In this document: in pieces, positions 9,086-20,376 of the stretch
Position numbering within the stretch: position 1 is the stretch's first letter
How the letters are laid out: each line of letters begins with the position of its first letter
Source: Corallococcus sp. AS-1-6
GTDB lineage: Bacteria > Myxococcota > Myxococcia > Myxococcales > Myxococcaceae
Length of the DNA stretch: 64,000 bases
Direction of reading: 5' to 3'
Assembly: GCF_020037015.1 (NCBI RefSeq)
Contig: NZ_JAIQDE010000028.1
Location: forward strand, 1-64,000
Notes under the pieces: generated by a model
Told to the model about the DNA's origin: nothing
Seen by the model: only the letters and a program-made list of their open reading frames with translations
The model's database searches: none
Made by a program: the position numbers and the translations under genes

Positions 9086-9137
9086 GGCCTGACCGGGGGC
9101 CGCTCCGGTACGGCGGATGCTCATGGGGGAGCCCGGT

Positions 9138-10226
9138 ATGTGTGCTCCCGAACTCGCCTCCCGGCTGCTTCCCCTGCTCCTGTCCCAGGCCTCCCCCGAA
9201 GCGCCCTCCGCGCTCTCCCGGCTCCAGGTCGAGGGCGGGGTGGACGCCTACTACGGCTACAACCTCAACCGCCCCGGCAGCGACGTGAACTTCCTGCCGG
9301 GCACGGGCACCACCGCCCGGCGGCACGATGAAATCACCGTCAACCTGGCGTCGCTGGGAGTGAGCCTGGCGCCGGAGCCGGTGGGCTTCCGCGTCCTGCT
9401 CGGCTTCGGCACCGGCATCGACGTGCTGCACCGCGCGGAGCCCGAGGAGGACGCCACCGGCCCGGACGTCTGGCGTTACGTGCAGCAGGCCTCGCTGTCC
9501 TTCGCACGGGGCCCGCTCACCCTGGAGGCGGGTATCTACCCCAGCCACATCGGCTTCGAGTCCTTCCAGTCCCAGCTCAACTGGACCTACACCCGCTCGT
9601 GGATGGGCGAGTTCTCGCCCTATTACCAGACAGGCCTCAAGGGGACCTGGCGCTTCGATGAGCGCTGGAGCGCGCAACTGCATCTGCTCAATGGCTGGCA
9701 GACCATCGGGGACAACAACGACGGCAAGGCCCTGGGCACGCAGGTCGCCTACGCGGGCGACCGGCTGAGCGCGGCCTTCAACACCTTCGTGGGCGACGAG
9801 GGCGCTGACGGCGACGAAGGCCTGCGTCTGTTCGCGGACACGGTCGTCACCCTGAAGGTCACCGACGCGGTGAGCATCGCCGGCAGCGCGGACCTCGGCC
9901 GGCAGGCCCGCCCCGGGGCCTCCGCCGCCCTCTGGTATGCGGCGGGCGCGAACGTGCGCGTGCAGGTCGCGGGGCCCGTGGCCATGACCGCGCGCGCGGA
10001 GGTGTACCGCGACCGGGACGGCCTGCTCAGCGGCACCGCGCAGACCCTGGTCGAGGGCACCCTCACCCTGGAAGTGAAGCCCGCTGAACACCTCGTCCTC
10101 AAGGCCGAGGCCCGCCACGACCACTCGACCCAGAACGTCTTCGACGGTCCGGCGCGCGGGACGCAGCCGCCCCTGCCGCGCCAGCACCAGACGTTGTTCG
10201 TGGTGGGCGCGGCCGCCACCTTCTGA
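9138..10226 (+). CDS. Outer-membrane beta-barrel porin heading the kdp operon
   Basis: A 362-residue predicted outer-membrane porin. A short signal peptide (hydrophobic LLPLLLSQA) is followed by alternating-hydrophobicity strands typical of a beta barrel and a C-terminal phenylalanine (AAATF), the usual barrel-assembly signal. The sequence resembles the BBP2/DUF1597 barrel type. ATG 9138 is chosen because GGGGAG lies six bases upstream; in-frame ATGs at 9117 and 9123 lack this. The gene ends 23 bases before the kdp micro-genes on the same strand, so it is probably co-transcribed and may provide outer-membrane potassium permeation. That role is an inference from position. Confidence 0.75.
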   Translation: MCAPELASRLLPLLLSQASPEAPSALSRLQVEGGVDAYYGYNLNRPGSDVNFLPGTGTTARRHDEITVNLASLGVSLAPEPVGFRVLLGFGTGIDVLHRAEPEEDATGPDVWRYVQQASLSFARGPLTLEAGIYPSHIGFESFQSQLNWTYTRSWMGEFSPYYQTGLKGTWRFDERWSAQLHLLNGWQTIGDNNDGKALGTQVAYAGDRLSAAFNTFVGDEGADGDEGLRLFADTVVTLKVTDAVSIAGSADLGRQARPGASAALWYAAGANVRVQVAGPVAMTARAEVYRDRDGLLSGTAQTLVEGTLTLEVKPAEHLVLKAEARHDHSTQNVFDGPARGTQPPLPRQHQTLFVVGAAATF

Positions 10227-10249
10227 ACCCCGAAGTGGAGCTTTCACCC

Positions 10250-10330
10250 ATGGACCTCGTCCTCATCCTGGTGACCATCGGTTTCTTCGCGCTCTGCGCG
10301 GCCTACACCCACGGCTGCGAGCGCTTGTGA
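10250..10330 (+). CDS. 26-residue kdp-associated membrane micro-protein
   Basis: ATG 10250 to TGA 10330 encodes 26 residues: one hydrophobic helix (VLILVTIGFFALCAAYTHG) ending in CERL. Micro-proteins of this pattern, one helix ending in C(E/D)RL, are known just before kdpF in other bacteria but have no assigned function. It lies between the porin and kdpF with only short gaps, so it belongs to the kdp transcript. Confidence 0.65.
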   Translation: MDLVLILVTIGFFALCAAYTHGCERL

Positions 10331-10343
10331 GGAGTCCCCTGCC

Positions 10344-10433
10344 ATGACCTTCGAATACGTCGCTGGCATCGCGCTCGCGGTGCTGCTGTCCCTCTACCTC
10401 GTCTACGCCCTGCTCCAGCCGGAGCGCTTCTAG
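10344..10433 (+). CDS. kdpF: KdpF, small stabilising subunit of the potassium pump
   Basis: A 29-residue single-helix peptide (ATG 10344, stop 10433) with the KdpF pattern: a hydrophobic helix then LVYALLQPERF, matching the L-Y-A-L-x-x-x-E-x-F ending of KdpF in other bacteria. KdpF sits between KdpA and KdpB and stabilises the KdpFABC complex in the inner membrane. GGAG lies upstream and kdpA starts nine bases downstream. Confidence 0.85.
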   Translation: MTFEYVAGIALAVLLSLYLVYALLQPERF

Positions 10434-10442
10434 GACTCCGCC

Positions 10443-12161
10443 ATGACCCTCGTCGGCTGGTCGCAGCTCCTGCTGTTCTTCGCCCTGGTGCTCGTGTTGA
10501 CGAAGCCCGTGGGGACGTACCTCTTCCGCGTCTTCGAATCCGGGACGCCGCCCCTGCCGCGCGTGCTCGGCCCCGTGGAGCGGGTCCTCCTGCGCCTGTG
10601 TGGCGTGAACCGTGAACAGGAGCAGACCTGGGGCCAGTACACCGCCTCCCTGCTCGCCTTCAGCCTGTTCAGCGTGCTGGGCGTCTACGCGCTCCAGCGC
10701 CTCCAGCACGTGCTCCCCTTCAACCCCCAGGGGCTGCCCGCGGTGGGCCCGGAGCTCGCCTTCAACACCGCCGCCAGCTTCACCTCCAACACCAACTGGC
10801 AGTCATACGGCGGAGAATCCACGATGAGCTACGCCACCCAGATGTGGGGCCTGACGTGGCAGAACTTCGCGTCCGCCGCCGCCGGTCTGGGCGTCGCGCT
10901 CGCCCTCGCGCGCGGCCTCACCCGCCGCGCCGGTCCGGAGGGCCGCGAGACGCTGGGCAGCTTCTGGGTGGACCTGGTGCGCGGCACCCTCTACGTGTTC
11001 CTGCCCCTCAGCTTCGTCGTGGCCCTGTTCTTCGTGTCCCAGGGCGTGCTCCAGAACCTGGCCCCCTACCACGGCGTCTCCACCCTGGAGGGGGCGAAGC
11101 AGACGCTCGCCTTCGGCCCCGTGGCCTCGCAGGAGGCCATCAAGATGCTGGGCACCAACGGCGGCGGCTTCTTCAACGCCAACAGCGCCCACCCCTTCGA
11201 AAACCCCACCCCGCTCACCAACCTGGTCCAACTGCTGCTCATCTTCGTGCTGCCCGCGGGCCTCACGTACACCTACGGCAAGATGACCGGCGACACGAAG
11301 CAGGGCTGGGCCCTCTTCGCGGCCATGTCCATCCTCTTCCTCGTGGGCGCGGCGGCAAGCTACGCCGCGGAGGCCCAGCCCAACCCCGCGCTCGCCTCCG
11401 CGAGCGTCGCCCAGGCCGGGAACCTGGAGGGCAAGGAGACGCGCTTCGGCGTCGCGGCCTCCGCGCTGTTCGCCACCGTCACCACGGACGCGTCCTGCGG
11501 CGCGGTCAACTCCATGCATGACAGCTTCACCGCGCTGGGCGGGCTGGTGCCCCTGGTCAACATGCAACTGGGCGAGGTCATCTTCGGCGGCGTCGGCGCG
11601 GGCCTCTACGGCATCCTCGTGATGGCGGTGCTCGCGGTCTTCATCGCGGGCCTGATGGTGGGCCGCACGCCGGAGTTCCTCGGCAAGAAGATCGAAGCGC
11701 GCGAGATGAAGCTCGCCATGCTGTACGTGCTCATCTTCCCGCTGGTCATCCTGGGGCTGTCCGCGGTGGGCGCCGTGACTCCGCAGGGCACGTCGTCCCT
11801 CAACAACGCGGGCCCCCACGGCCTGTCGGAGATCCTCTACGCGTTCACCAGCGGCGTGGCCAACAACGGCAGCGCCTTCGCGGGCCTCAACGCCAACACC
11901 CCGTTCTGGAACATCGGCCTGGGCCTGGCCATGCTCGCCGGACGCTTCCTGATGATGGTGCCGGTGCTGGCGCTGGCCGGTTCGCTGGTGGGCAAGAAGG
12001 CCGTGGCCCCCGGCCCGGGCACCTTCCCCACCGAGGGCGCCCTCTTCACCGGCCTGCTCGTGAGCGTCGTCGTCATCGTGGGCGCGCTGACGTTCTTCCC
12101 CGTCCTGTCCCTGGGCCCCATCGTCGAGCACTTCCTCGGCGCGGCCGGAAAGGTGTACTGA
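10443..12161 (+). CDS. kdpA: Potassium-transporting ATPase subunit A (ion channel-like)
   Basis: The 572-residue potassium-binding and translocating subunit of the high-affinity KdpFABC pump, length typical of the family. It is very hydrophobic, with the ten-helix superfamily-of-K-transporters fold expected. Selectivity-filter regions are visible as [12 protein letters not shown] (about residue 115), TNGGGFF followed by [23 protein letters not shown] and [13 protein letters not shown] 10443 follows kdpF by nine bases, and kdpB begins two bases after the stop, indicating translational coupling. Confidence 0.97.
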   Translation: MTLVGWSQLLLFFALVLVLTKPVGTYLFRVFESGTPPLPRVLGPVERVLLRLCGVNREQEQTWGQYTASLLAFSLFSVLGVYALQRLQHVLPFNPQGLPAVGPELAFNTAASFTSNTNWQSYGGESTMSYATQMWGLTWQNFASAAAGLGVALALARGLTRRAGPEGRETLGSFWVDLVRGTLYVFLPLSFVVALFFVSQGVLQNLAPYHGVSTLEGAKQTLAFGPVASQEAIKMLGTNGGGFFNANSAHPFENPTPLTNLVQLLLIFVLPAGLTYTYGKMTGDTKQGWALFAAMSILFLVGAAASYAAEAQPNPALASASVAQAGNLEGKETRFGVAASALFATVTTDASCGAVNSMHDSFTALGGLVPLVNMQLGEVIFGGVGAGLYGILVMAVLAVFIAGLMVGRTPEFLGKKIEAREMKLAMLYVLIFPLVILGLSAVGAVTPQGTSSLNNAGPHGLSEILYAFTSGVANNGSAFAGLNANTPFWNIGLGLAMLAGRFLMMVPVLALAGSLVGKKAVAPGPGTFPTEGALFTGLLVSVVVIVGALTFFPVLSLGPIVEHFLGAAGKVY

Positions 12162-12163
12162 CC

Positions 12164-14224
12164 ATGGCTCCCGCCAACAAGCCGGCCTCCCTGCTGGATC
12201 CGGCGCTGCTCAAGCCCGCCGTCTGGGAGAGCCTCAAGAAGCTCCACCCCCGCGACGTGGCCCGCAACCCCGTGATGTTCGTGGTGTGGGCCGGCAGCCT
12301 CCTCACCACGGTGTTCGTCATCAAGGACCTGGTGGCCCGCCAGCCGGACAGCGCGCCCGTGTGGTTCACCGTGATGGTGATGCTGTGGCTGTGGTTCACC
12401 GTCCTCTTCGCCAACTTCGCGGAGGCCGTGGCGGAGGGCCGCGGCAAGGCCCAGGCGAGCGCCCTGCGCCGCATGCGCCAGGACACCCAGGCCCGCCGCC
12501 TCACCCAGGACGGCCGGGAGGAGCGCGTGGGCGCCCCCGCCCTGCGCAAGGGAGACCGCGTGGTGTGCGAGGCCGGAGACCTCATCCCCGGCGACGGCGA
12601 GGTGGTGGAGGGCATCGCCAGCGTGGACGAGTCCGCCGTCACCGGCGAGTCCGCCCCCGTCATCCGCGAGTCCGGCGGCGACCGCTCCGCCGTCACCGGA
12701 GGCACGAAGGTGCTGTCCGACCGCATCGTCATCCGCATCAGCGTGGACCCGGGCGAGTCGTTCCTCGACCGGATGATCGGCCTGGTGGAGGGCGCGGCCC
12801 GCAAGAAGACGCCCAACGAAATCGCGCTGCACATCCTGCTGGTGGGCCTCACGCTGGTGTTCCTGCTGGCGTGCGTGACGCTGGTGCCGCTGGCGCTCTA
12901 CTCGGGCGTGCCGCTGTCCGGCACGGCGGTGGTGGCGCTGCTGGTGTGCCTCATCCCCACGACCATCGGCGGCCTGCTGAGCGCCATCGGCATCGCGGGC
13001 ATGGACCGGCTGCTGCGCAAGAACGTGCTCGCGCTCAGCGGGCGCGCGGTGGAGGCGGCGGGGGACGTGGACACGCTGCTGCTCGACAAGACGGGCACCA
13101 TCACGCTGGGCAACCGCATGGCCTCGGAGCTGCTGCCCATGCCGGGCGTGCGCGTGGAGGAGCTGGCGGAGGCCGCGCAGCTCGCGAGCCTCGCGGACGA
13201 GACGCCGGAGGGGCGCTCCGTCGTCACGCTGGTCAAGGACACGTACAAGATGCGCCCGCGCGAGCTGCGAGCGCACCAGGCCACCTTCGTCCCCTTCACC
13301 GCGCAGACGCGCATGAGCGGCTGTGACCTGGTGGATCCGCATCCCCGGAGCATCCGCAAGGGCGCGGTGGACGCCATGGTGCGCCACGTGCAGGCGCAGG
13401 GTGGCACCGTGCCGGAGGCGCTGACCCAGGCGGCGGGCCGCATCGGTGACGCGGGAGGCACGCCGCTCGCCGTGGCGGACGGCGGGCGGGTGCTGGGCAT
13501 CATCCACCTCAAGGACGTGGTGAAGGGCGGCATCAAGGAGCGCTTCGACCGCTTCCGCGCCATGGGCATCCGCACGGTGATGATCACCGGCGACAACCCG
13601 CGCACCGCGGCGGCCATCGCGAAAGAGGCCGGCGTGGACGACTTCCTGGCGGAGGCGACCCCGGAGGCGAAGCTCGCGCTCATCCTCGCGGAGCAGGGCA
13701 AGGGCAAGCTCGTGGCCATGACGGGCGACGGCACCAACGACGCGCCCGCGCTGGCCCAGGCGGACGTGGGCGTGGCGATGAACACCGGCACCCAGGCCGC
13801 CAAGGAGGCCGGCAACATGGTGGACCTGGACTCCAACCCCACCAAGCTCCTGGAGGTGGTGGAGGTGGGCAAGCAGTTGCTGATGACGCGAGGCACGCTG
13901 ACGACGTTCTCCATCGCCAACGACGTCGCGAAGTACTTCGCCATCCTCCCGGCCCTCTTCATGGGCGTCTTCCCGCAGATTGCCCCGCTCAACGTGATGG
14001 GCCTGACGTCGCCGTTCAGCGCCATCCTGTCCGCCGTCATCTTCAACGCGCTCATCATCGTGGCGCTCATCCCGCTGGCGCTGAAGGGCGTGCGCTACCG
14101 CCCGCTGGGCGCGGCGGCCCTGCTGCGCCGCAGCCTGCTGCTCTACGGCGTGGGCGGCGTCATCGTCCCGTTCGTGGGCATCAAGGTCATCGACGTGCTG
14201 CTCACCACCGTGGGCCTGGCCTGA
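12164..14224 (+). CDS. kdpB: Potassium-transporting ATPase subunit B (P-type ATPase)
   Basis: The 686-residue catalytic P-type ATPase subunit that hydrolyses ATP to drive potassium import through KdpA. The phosphorylation motif DKTGT is at residues 308-312, the dephosphorylation motif TGES at 160-163, and the hinge [20 protein letters not shown] is intact. The SLC-type membrane signature ([20 protein letters not shown]) is also typical of KdpB. No key residue is missing. It is two bases after kdpA and 23 bases before kdpC. Confidence 0.97.
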   Translation: MAPANKPASLLDPALLKPAVWESLKKLHPRDVARNPVMFVVWAGSLLTTVFVIKDLVARQPDSAPVWFTVMVMLWLWFTVLFANFAEAVAEGRGKAQASALRRMRQDTQARRLTQDGREERVGAPALRKGDRVVCEAGDLIPGDGEVVEGIASVDESAVTGESAPVIRESGGDRSAVTGGTKVLSDRIVIRISVDPGESFLDRMIGLVEGAARKKTPNEIALHILLVGLTLVFLLACVTLVPLALYSGVPLSGTAVVALLVCLIPTTIGGLLSAIGIAGMDRLLRKNVLALSGRAVEAAGDVDTLLLDKTGTITLGNRMASELLPMPGVRVEELAEAAQLASLADETPEGRSVVTLVKDTYKMRPRELRAHQATFVPFTAQTRMSGCDLVDPHPRSIRKGAVDAMVRHVQAQGGTVPEALTQAAGRIGDAGGTPLAVADGGRVLGIIHLKDVVKGGIKERFDRFRAMGIRTVMITGDNPRTAAAIAKEAGVDDFLAEATPEAKLALILAEQGKGKLVAMTGDGTNDAPALAQADVGVAMNTGTQAAKEAGNMVDLDSNPTKLLEVVEVGKQLLMTRGTLTTFSIANDVAKYFAILPALFMGVFPQIAPLNVMGLTSPFSAILSAVIFNALIIVALIPLALKGVRYRPLGAAALLRRSLLLYGVGGVIVPFVGIKVIDVLLTTVGLA

Positions 14225-14247
14225 GCACACAAGAAAGGAACACCCTC

Positions 14248-14847
14248 ATGGTCTCCACGCTCCTCACCGCCCTGCGCGTCAGCGCCGTCACGCTGGCCCT
14301 CACGGGCGTGCTGTACCCCCTGGCCGTCACCGGCGTGGCGCAGGTGCTGTTCCCGCATGAAGCCAACGGCTCGCTCGTGAAGGACGACCAGGGCCGGGTG
14401 GTGGGCAGCGAGCTCATCGCCCAGGGCTTCACGCAAGCCGGCTACTTCCAACCGCGCCCCTCCGCCGCCGGCGCGGGCTGGGACGCGACGGCCTCCGGCG
14501 GCAGCAACCTGGGGCCCACGTCCCGGAAGCTCCAGGACCGCGCGGTGGCGGAGGCGGACCGGCTGCGCCGCGAGAACCCCGAGGCCGAGGGCCCGGTGCC
14601 CGCTGAATTGGTGACCGCCTCCGCGTCCGGGTTGGATCCGCAGGTGTCGCCGGAGGCGGCGCTGTGGCAGGTTCCCCGCGTGGCGCGGGCGCGCGGCGTG
14701 GACCCGGCGCGCGTGCGGGCGCTGGTGCTGTCACGGGTGGAGGGACGGACGTTCGGCGTGCTGGGAGAGCCCCGGGTGAACGTGCTCACGTTGAACCTCG
14801 CGATGGACCGTCAGTTCGGCGGACCCGCGCCCACGGCCTCCCGGTGA
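14248..14847 (+). CDS. kdpC: Potassium-transporting ATPase subunit C
   Basis: The 199-residue periplasmic-facing stabilising subunit of KdpFABC. One N-terminal membrane helix ([20 protein letters not shown]) precedes a soluble domain carrying family motifs [19 protein letters not shown] and [20 protein letters not shown]. Length is normal. AAGAAAGGAAC precedes ATG 14248. The kdpD-like gene starts 13 bases downstream. Confidence 0.96.
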   Translation: MVSTLLTALRVSAVTLALTGVLYPLAVTGVAQVLFPHEANGSLVKDDQGRVVGSELIAQGFTQAGYFQPRPSAAGAGWDATASGGSNLGPTSRKLQDRAVAEADRLRRENPEAEGPVPAELVTASASGLDPQVSPEAALWQVPRVARARGVDPARVRALVLSRVEGRTFGVLGEPRVNVLTLNLAMDRQFGGPAPTASR

Positions 14848-14860
14848 GGAGAAGGCAGGC

Positions 14861-16024
14861 ATGACGACGCGGCGCCCTCGCGCGGAGGACTTCCTGGAGC
14901 TGGTGGAGCGCGGCCGGCGCGGCCGGCTGAAGCTCTACATCGGCTTCGCGGCGGGCGTGGGCAAGACGTTCCGCATGCTGGAGGAGGCGCACGCGCTCAA
15001 GGCGCGCGGCGTGGACGTGGTGCTGGGCTTCGTGGAGACCCACGGCCGTCCGGAGACGGAGGCCCTGGTCGAGGGCCTGGAGGCCGTGCCCCGCCAGCGC
15101 ATCACCTACCGGGACGTCACCGTGGAGGAGATGGACCTGGACGCCATCCTCGCGCGCAAGCCGCAGGTGGCCATCGTGGACGAGCTGGCCCACACCAACG
15201 CGCCCGTGTGCCGCCACCGCAAGCGCTACCAGGACGTGCAGGAGCTGCTGGCCGCGGGCATCAACGTCATTGGCGCCTTCAACGTGCAGCACCTGGAGAG
15301 CCTCAACGACCTGGTGGAGCGCAACACCGGCGTCACCGTGCGCGAGACGCTGCCGGACAGCTTCCTCAAGACGGCCGACCAGGTGGTGAACCTGGACCTC
15401 GCGGTGGAGGACCTGCACGAGCGGCTCCGGGCGGGAAAAATCTACGCGCCGGACAAGGTGCCGCACGCGCTGGAGCGCTTCTTCACCGGAGACAACCTCT
15501 CCACGCTGCGCGAGCTGGCCCTGCGCGAGGTGGCGGAGAGCCTGGACCGCGCCACCGCCGGCAGGCAGGCCCGGGCGGGCGAGGACGCCTCCCAGAAGGG
15601 CGGCGCGTGGGGCCGGGTGCTGGTGGCGCTCTCCAGCCACCCGCCGCGCGCGGCGACCCTGCTGCGCCGGGGCTCGCGCATGGCGGGCCGGCTCAACACG
15701 GACTGGTTCGTGGTGTACGTGGAGACGCCGCGCGAGGCGCCGAACCTCATCGACGCGGAGGCGCAGCGGCACCTGCTGACGAACATCGAGAAGGCGAAGG
15801 AGCTGGGCGCGGAGGTGGTGCGCCTGCGCTCCAGCGACCCCGTGGCGGCGCTGCTGGACTTCGCCCGCTCGCACGGCGTGGGGCACATCATCATCGGCCG
15901 CTCCCACCAGGCGAAGTGGCGTCAGCGGCTGGGCATGACCGCGGACGCGCGCCTCCTGCGGGAAGGGGAGGGCTTCGACATCCACGTCGTGTCCTTCGAG
16001 TCCCACGAGGAGAAGCGCCCATGA
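14861..16024 (+). CDS. kdpD: KdpD-type input protein without kinase domain
   Basis: A 387-residue protein holding only the cytoplasmic N-terminal half of KdpD. The KdpD domain carries AAGVGKT (Walker-like), GFVETHGRPET and VDELAHTNAP, all hallmarks. A universal-stress-protein (USP) domain follows from about residue 235. The four membrane helices, GAF and histidine-kinase domains of E. coli KdpD (894 residues) are absent. Its stop overlaps the ATG of a separate transmembrane histidine kinase by four bases. KdpD's sensing half and kinase half are therefore encoded apart but translationally coupled. It probably modulates the neighbouring kinase. Confidence 0.92.
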   Translation: MTTRRPRAEDFLELVERGRRGRLKLYIGFAAGVGKTFRMLEEAHALKARGVDVVLGFVETHGRPETEALVEGLEAVPRQRITYRDVTVEEMDLDAILARKPQVAIVDELAHTNAPVCRHRKRYQDVQELLAAGINVIGAFNVQHLESLNDLVERNTGVTVRETLPDSFLKTADQVVNLDLAVEDLHERLRAGKIYAPDKVPHALERFFTGDNLSTLRELALREVAESLDRATAGRQARAGEDASQKGGAWGRVLVALSSHPPRAATLLRRGSRMAGRLNTDWFVVYVETPREAPNLIDAEAQRHLLTNIEKAKELGAEVVRLRSSDPVAALLDFARSHGVGHIIIGRSHQAKWRQRLGMTADARLLREGEGFDIHVVSFESHEEKRP

Positions 16025-17856
16025 CGCTGCGCTCGCGTCTGCTGCTGGCCCAGGCGCCGCTGGTGATGGCGCTGCTCTTCCTGGGGGCCACGGCCGTCAT
16101 CACCCTGGAGCGCGTGGGCCGCGCCGGCCAGCAGGTGCTGGCGGACAACTACCGCAGCGTGCTCGCCACCCAGCGCATCACGGAGCAACTGGAGCGCATG
16201 GACAGCGCGGCGCTGTTCATCATCGCGGGCGAACGCGAGCGGGGCCTCACCCAGCAGGCCGCGCAGCGCTCGCCGCTGGAGACGGAGCTGGGCGTCCAGC
16301 AGGGCAACATCACCGAGCCCGGCGAGGCGCAGGCCACGCGGCGGCTGCGCACCGCGTGGACGCGGTACCGCGAGGCGTTCGACGTCTTCCTCCAGGCCCG
16401 TGACCCGGACGCCGCGCGCACGCGCTACTTCGAGTCACTCGCTCCCGCCTTCCAGGAGGCGAAGGCCGCGGCGGCGTCCGTGCTCGCGCTGAACCAGGAC
16501 GCGATGGTGCGCAAGAACGACCGGCTGCACCAGCAGAGCGAGCAGGTGAACACGCTGATGATGCTGGCCGTGGTGGTGGCGCTGGCCTTCGGTCTGCTCT
16601 TCACCACGTCGCTGGTGCAGCGCGCGCTCCGGCCGGTGTCCGTGCTGTCGCAGGCGGTGCGCCGCCTGGGGCAGGGCGACGTGGAGGCGCGAGCGGTGGT
16701 GGAGGGGCAGGACGAAATCGCCGGGCTCGCGCGGGACTTCAACACCATGGCGGAGCGGCTGGCGCAGTACCGCAAGAGCAGCCTGGGCGAGCTGCTCCAG
16801 GCGCAGGCGGTGTCCCAGGCGGCCATCGACAGTCTGCCCGACCCCGTGCTGGTGCTGGGCGCGGAGGGCGGGCTGCTCAACGTGAACGCCGCGGCGGAGG
16901 CCGTGCTGCGCCTGCGGCTGGACGAGGGCGGAGACGCGCTGGGCCGCGTGGAGCCGGAGGTGCGCGCCGTGCTGGAGCGGGTGCGGGCGCACGTCGTGGG
17001 CGGGCGGGGCGCGTACCAGCCCCGGGGCTACGAGGAGGCGGTGCGCGTCGAGTCGTCTCCAGAGGGCGTCCGGTGGCTCCTGCCGCGAGGCAGCCCGGTC
17101 CACGGAGAGACGGGGGACGTGGTGGGCGCCACGCTCATCCTCCAGGACGTGACGCGGCTGCGGCGCTTCGACGAGCTGAAGAACGACCTGGTGGCCACGG
17201 TGGCGCACGAGGTCCGCACGCCGCTGACGTCGCTGCGCATGGCCATCCACCTGGTGACGGAGGGCGTCGTGGGGCCGGTGACGGAGAAGCAGGCGGACCT
17301 GCTCTTCGCGGCGCGCGAGGACTGCGAGCGGTTGCAGGGCATCGTGGACGACCTGCTGGACCTGTCGCGCATCCAGTCCGGGCAGCTCCAGTTGGACGTG
17401 CGGGAAGTGGGCACGGAGGAGCTGGTGGAGCAGGCGCTGGCCGCGCAGCGCACGCTGGCGGAGGACCGGGGCGTGCGCCTGTCGCAATCCCTGTCACCGG
17501 ACGTGGAGACGGTGCGCGTGGATCCGGACCGGCTGCAGTTGGTGCTGGGAAACCTGGTGGGCAACGGCGTGAAGCACACGCCGCACGGCGGCGAGGTGTC
17601 CGTGCACGTGTCGCGCGAAGGCGCCCACGTGCGCTTCGAGGTGCGGGACACCGGCGAGGGCATCCCCGCCCAGGAGCAGGCGCGCATCTTCGAGCGGTTC
17701 TACCGGGCCCCGGGCGCCCCGGCGGGAGGCGCGGGGCTGGGGCTGTCCATCGCGCGCGACATCGTCCAGGCCCACGGCGGCGAGCTGGGCGTGGTGAGCA
17801 CCCCGGGGCAGGGCAGCACCTTCTGGTTCACGCTGCCTCAGCCCGAGCAGGGCTGA
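16021..17856 (+). CDS. Transmembrane PAS histidine kinase of the kdp operon
   Basis: A 611-residue inner-membrane sensor kinase. Helix 1 is near residues 12-31. A periplasmic four-helix-bundle-like sensor follows, then helix 2 (about 180-200), HAMP, a PAS domain (SLPDPVLVLGAEGG), the HisKA H-box VAHEVRTPLTSL and a HATPase domain with N-box NLVGNGVKHTP and GAGLGLSIA. ATG 16021 overlaps the stop of the KdpD-like gene (ATGA). It probably replaces the missing kinase half of KdpD. The likely phosphorylation target is the sigma-54 response regulator encoded convergently about 1 kb away; this is inferred from location only. Confidence 0.9.
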   Translation: MTLRSRLLLAQAPLVMALLFLGATAVITLERVGRAGQQVLADNYRSVLATQRITEQLERMDSAALFIIAGERERGLTQQAAQRSPLETELGVQQGNITEPGEAQATRRLRTAWTRYREAFDVFLQARDPDAARTRYFESLAPAFQEAKAAAASVLALNQDAMVRKNDRLHQQSEQVNTLMMLAVVVALAFGLLFTTSLVQRALRPVSVLSQAVRRLGQGDVEARAVVEGQDEIAGLARDFNTMAERLAQYRKSSLGELLQAQAVSQAAIDSLPDPVLVLGAEGGLLNVNAAAEAVLRLRLDEGGDALGRVEPEVRAVLERVRAHVVGGRGAYQPRGYEEAVRVESSPEGVRWLLPRGSPVHGETGDVVGATLILQDVTRLRRFDELKNDLVATVAHEVRTPLTSLRMAIHLVTEGVVGPVTEKQADLLFAAREDCERLQGIVDDLLDLSRIQSGQLQLDVREVGTEELVEQALAAQRTLAEDRGVRLSQSLSPDVETVRVDPDRLQLVLGNLVGNGVKHTPHGGEVSVHVSREGAHVRFEVRDTGEGIPAQEQARIFERFYRAPGAPAGGAGLGLSIARDIVQAHGGELGVVSTPGQGSTFWFTLPQPEQG

Positions 17857-17865
17857 GGCCCGCGC

Positions 17866-18327
17866 TCACATCGGCGCGGACGTCTCCAGTTGGCGCATCG
17901 CTTCGTTGCGCGCGTCGGACGCGGAGCGGACGATTTCAGCGCTGGACAGGCCGAACGCGCCCGCGTCCACCTTGCGCAGGGGGGGAAGGACCTCGCGCTC
18001 CTCCTCCGCCATGTGCTGGGCCACCACCGCCTCCAACTGGCGCACCGTGGCCTCGCGGCGGCGCGGGTCGTGGCGGACGCGCAACAGTTCGGAGAGGAGC
18101 TGGGTCATCTCCCCGTGCTCCTCCACCGCGAAGTCGATGCGCGGCCCTTCGACGACGCTCCTCGCGACGGGGTACACCCAGCGCTCCTCGACGGTGCTGT
18201 GCAGTGTGAGGGTTTCCGCCAGCCGCAGGCACAGCGCGGGCTTCTCTTCGTCCGGCGCGTGGTGCCAGGCCTCGAAGAGGGCCTCGGCGTCGCGGTGCTG
18301 CTGGATGACCACGTCGATGAGGTTCAT
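17866..18327 (-). CDS. Hemerythrin/HHE-domain protein
   Basis: A 153-residue four-helix-bundle protein with the hemerythrin-like metal-ligand pattern: HRDAE in helix 1, HSTVEE in helix 2, EEHGEM in helix 3 and HMAEEE in helix 4. These ligands typically bind a di-iron centre that senses or carries O2 or reactive species. ATG 18327 gives MNLIDVVIQQH, directly before the first ligand; the upstream frame has no family-like sequence. It lies downstream of the sigma-54 regulator on the same strand (106 bases) and nine bases from the end of the convergent kdp kinase gene. Confidence 0.85.
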   Translation of the reverse strand: MNLIDVVIQQHRDAEALFEAWHHAPDEEKPALCLRLAETLTLHSTVEERWVYPVARSVVEGPRIDFAVEEHGEMTQLLSELLRVRHDPRRREATVRQLEAVVAQHMAEEEREVLPPLRKVDAGAFGLSSAEIVRSASDARNEAMRQLETSAPM

Positions 18328-18433
18328 GACGGGCCAGGGTTCGCACGCGCGCGCAAGGGCGCAATCCACTCTCCAGGACGAGCGCCCCTGCACGCCCCGG
18401 CCGCCAGTGCCGGACTGCATGCACTGGCGCACG

Positions 18434-19810
<1,377 letters not shown>

Positions 19811-19917
19811 GGCCTCAGTCTAAGAGCACGCCGTGTGCCGGGCCCGTCTGTCGGATGCCGGGCGGCGCAAGGGCCGGCGGGCGCATCGCGTCCCGCACGA
19901 TGTGCCCCGGATGGCGG

Positions 19918-19930
19918 TTGCAAGGTGCAA
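19918..19930. repeat. Inverted repeat between the NtrC-type gene and the next gene
   Basis: TTGCA and TGCAA flank a three-base spacer in the divergent intergenic region (19811-20001). It may be a small operator; five-base arms make this weak. Confidence 0.25.
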
Positions 19931-20001
19931 CGTGGGACGGGCTGGTGTCTGCTGCGGCCCGGGCCGTGCGGCTGGCACGCGCCATGGATGGAAGGGAGCC
20001 C

Positions 20002-20376
20002 ATGGGCAACGAAGGGACGCCTCCGGACGCGGGGGGCGAAGACAAGAACATCTTCGCGAAGGAGCTGGCCCCGCCGCCCAGCATCTGGCTGCGCAAGGGC
20101 ACCTGGCTGGGCCTCGTCTTCGTGGCGATGGTGGGCGTCTTCATCTGGCTCCAGGGCGGGGAGAACCGAGCGCTGGACGCCATGTCCCCCTCGCAGCGCG
20201 AGGCCCTCTTCTCCGACACCCGCGACGAGTTCCGCCTGCTGTGTCTGGCGGATGGTGGCGCCTCGCGCTGGCCCAAGAAGTGCGCGAGCCACGCGGCGTT
20301 CCTCGTCCGCTTCTCCGAGTGCGACGACGCCTGCCGCCGCGAGGTGGAGCCCTTCCTCCCCCAGCCCTCGCGCTGA
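20002..20376 (+). CDS. Small single-pass membrane protein of unknown function
   Basis: A 124-residue protein with one membrane helix (GTWLGLVFVAMVGVFIWLQ), a short cytoplasmic head rich in Gly/Glu/Asp and an extracytoplasmic tail with four cysteines (LLCLAD, KKCAS, SECDDACR) that could form two disulfides. No family is recognised. ATG 20002 follows GAAGGGAG closely; ATG 19984 is an alternative in the same frame. It is divergent from the NtrC-type gene. Confidence 0.6.
   Translation: MGNEGTPPDAGGEDKNIFAKELAPPPSIWLRKGTWLGLVFVAMVGVFIWLQGGENRALDAMSPSQREALFSDTRDEFRLLCLADGGASRWPKKCASHAAFLVRFSECDDACRREVEPFLPQPSR

Noticed and set aside
14143-14451. Minus-strand frames over kdpC and kdpB as extra genes
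   Set aside because: They are low-complexity shadows of strong kdp genes.
19972-19987. TGGCACG resembling a sigma-54 -24 element upstream of the small membrane protein gene
   Set aside because: At the required spacing the -12 element lacks GC (reads ATGG), so it does not fit the consensus.
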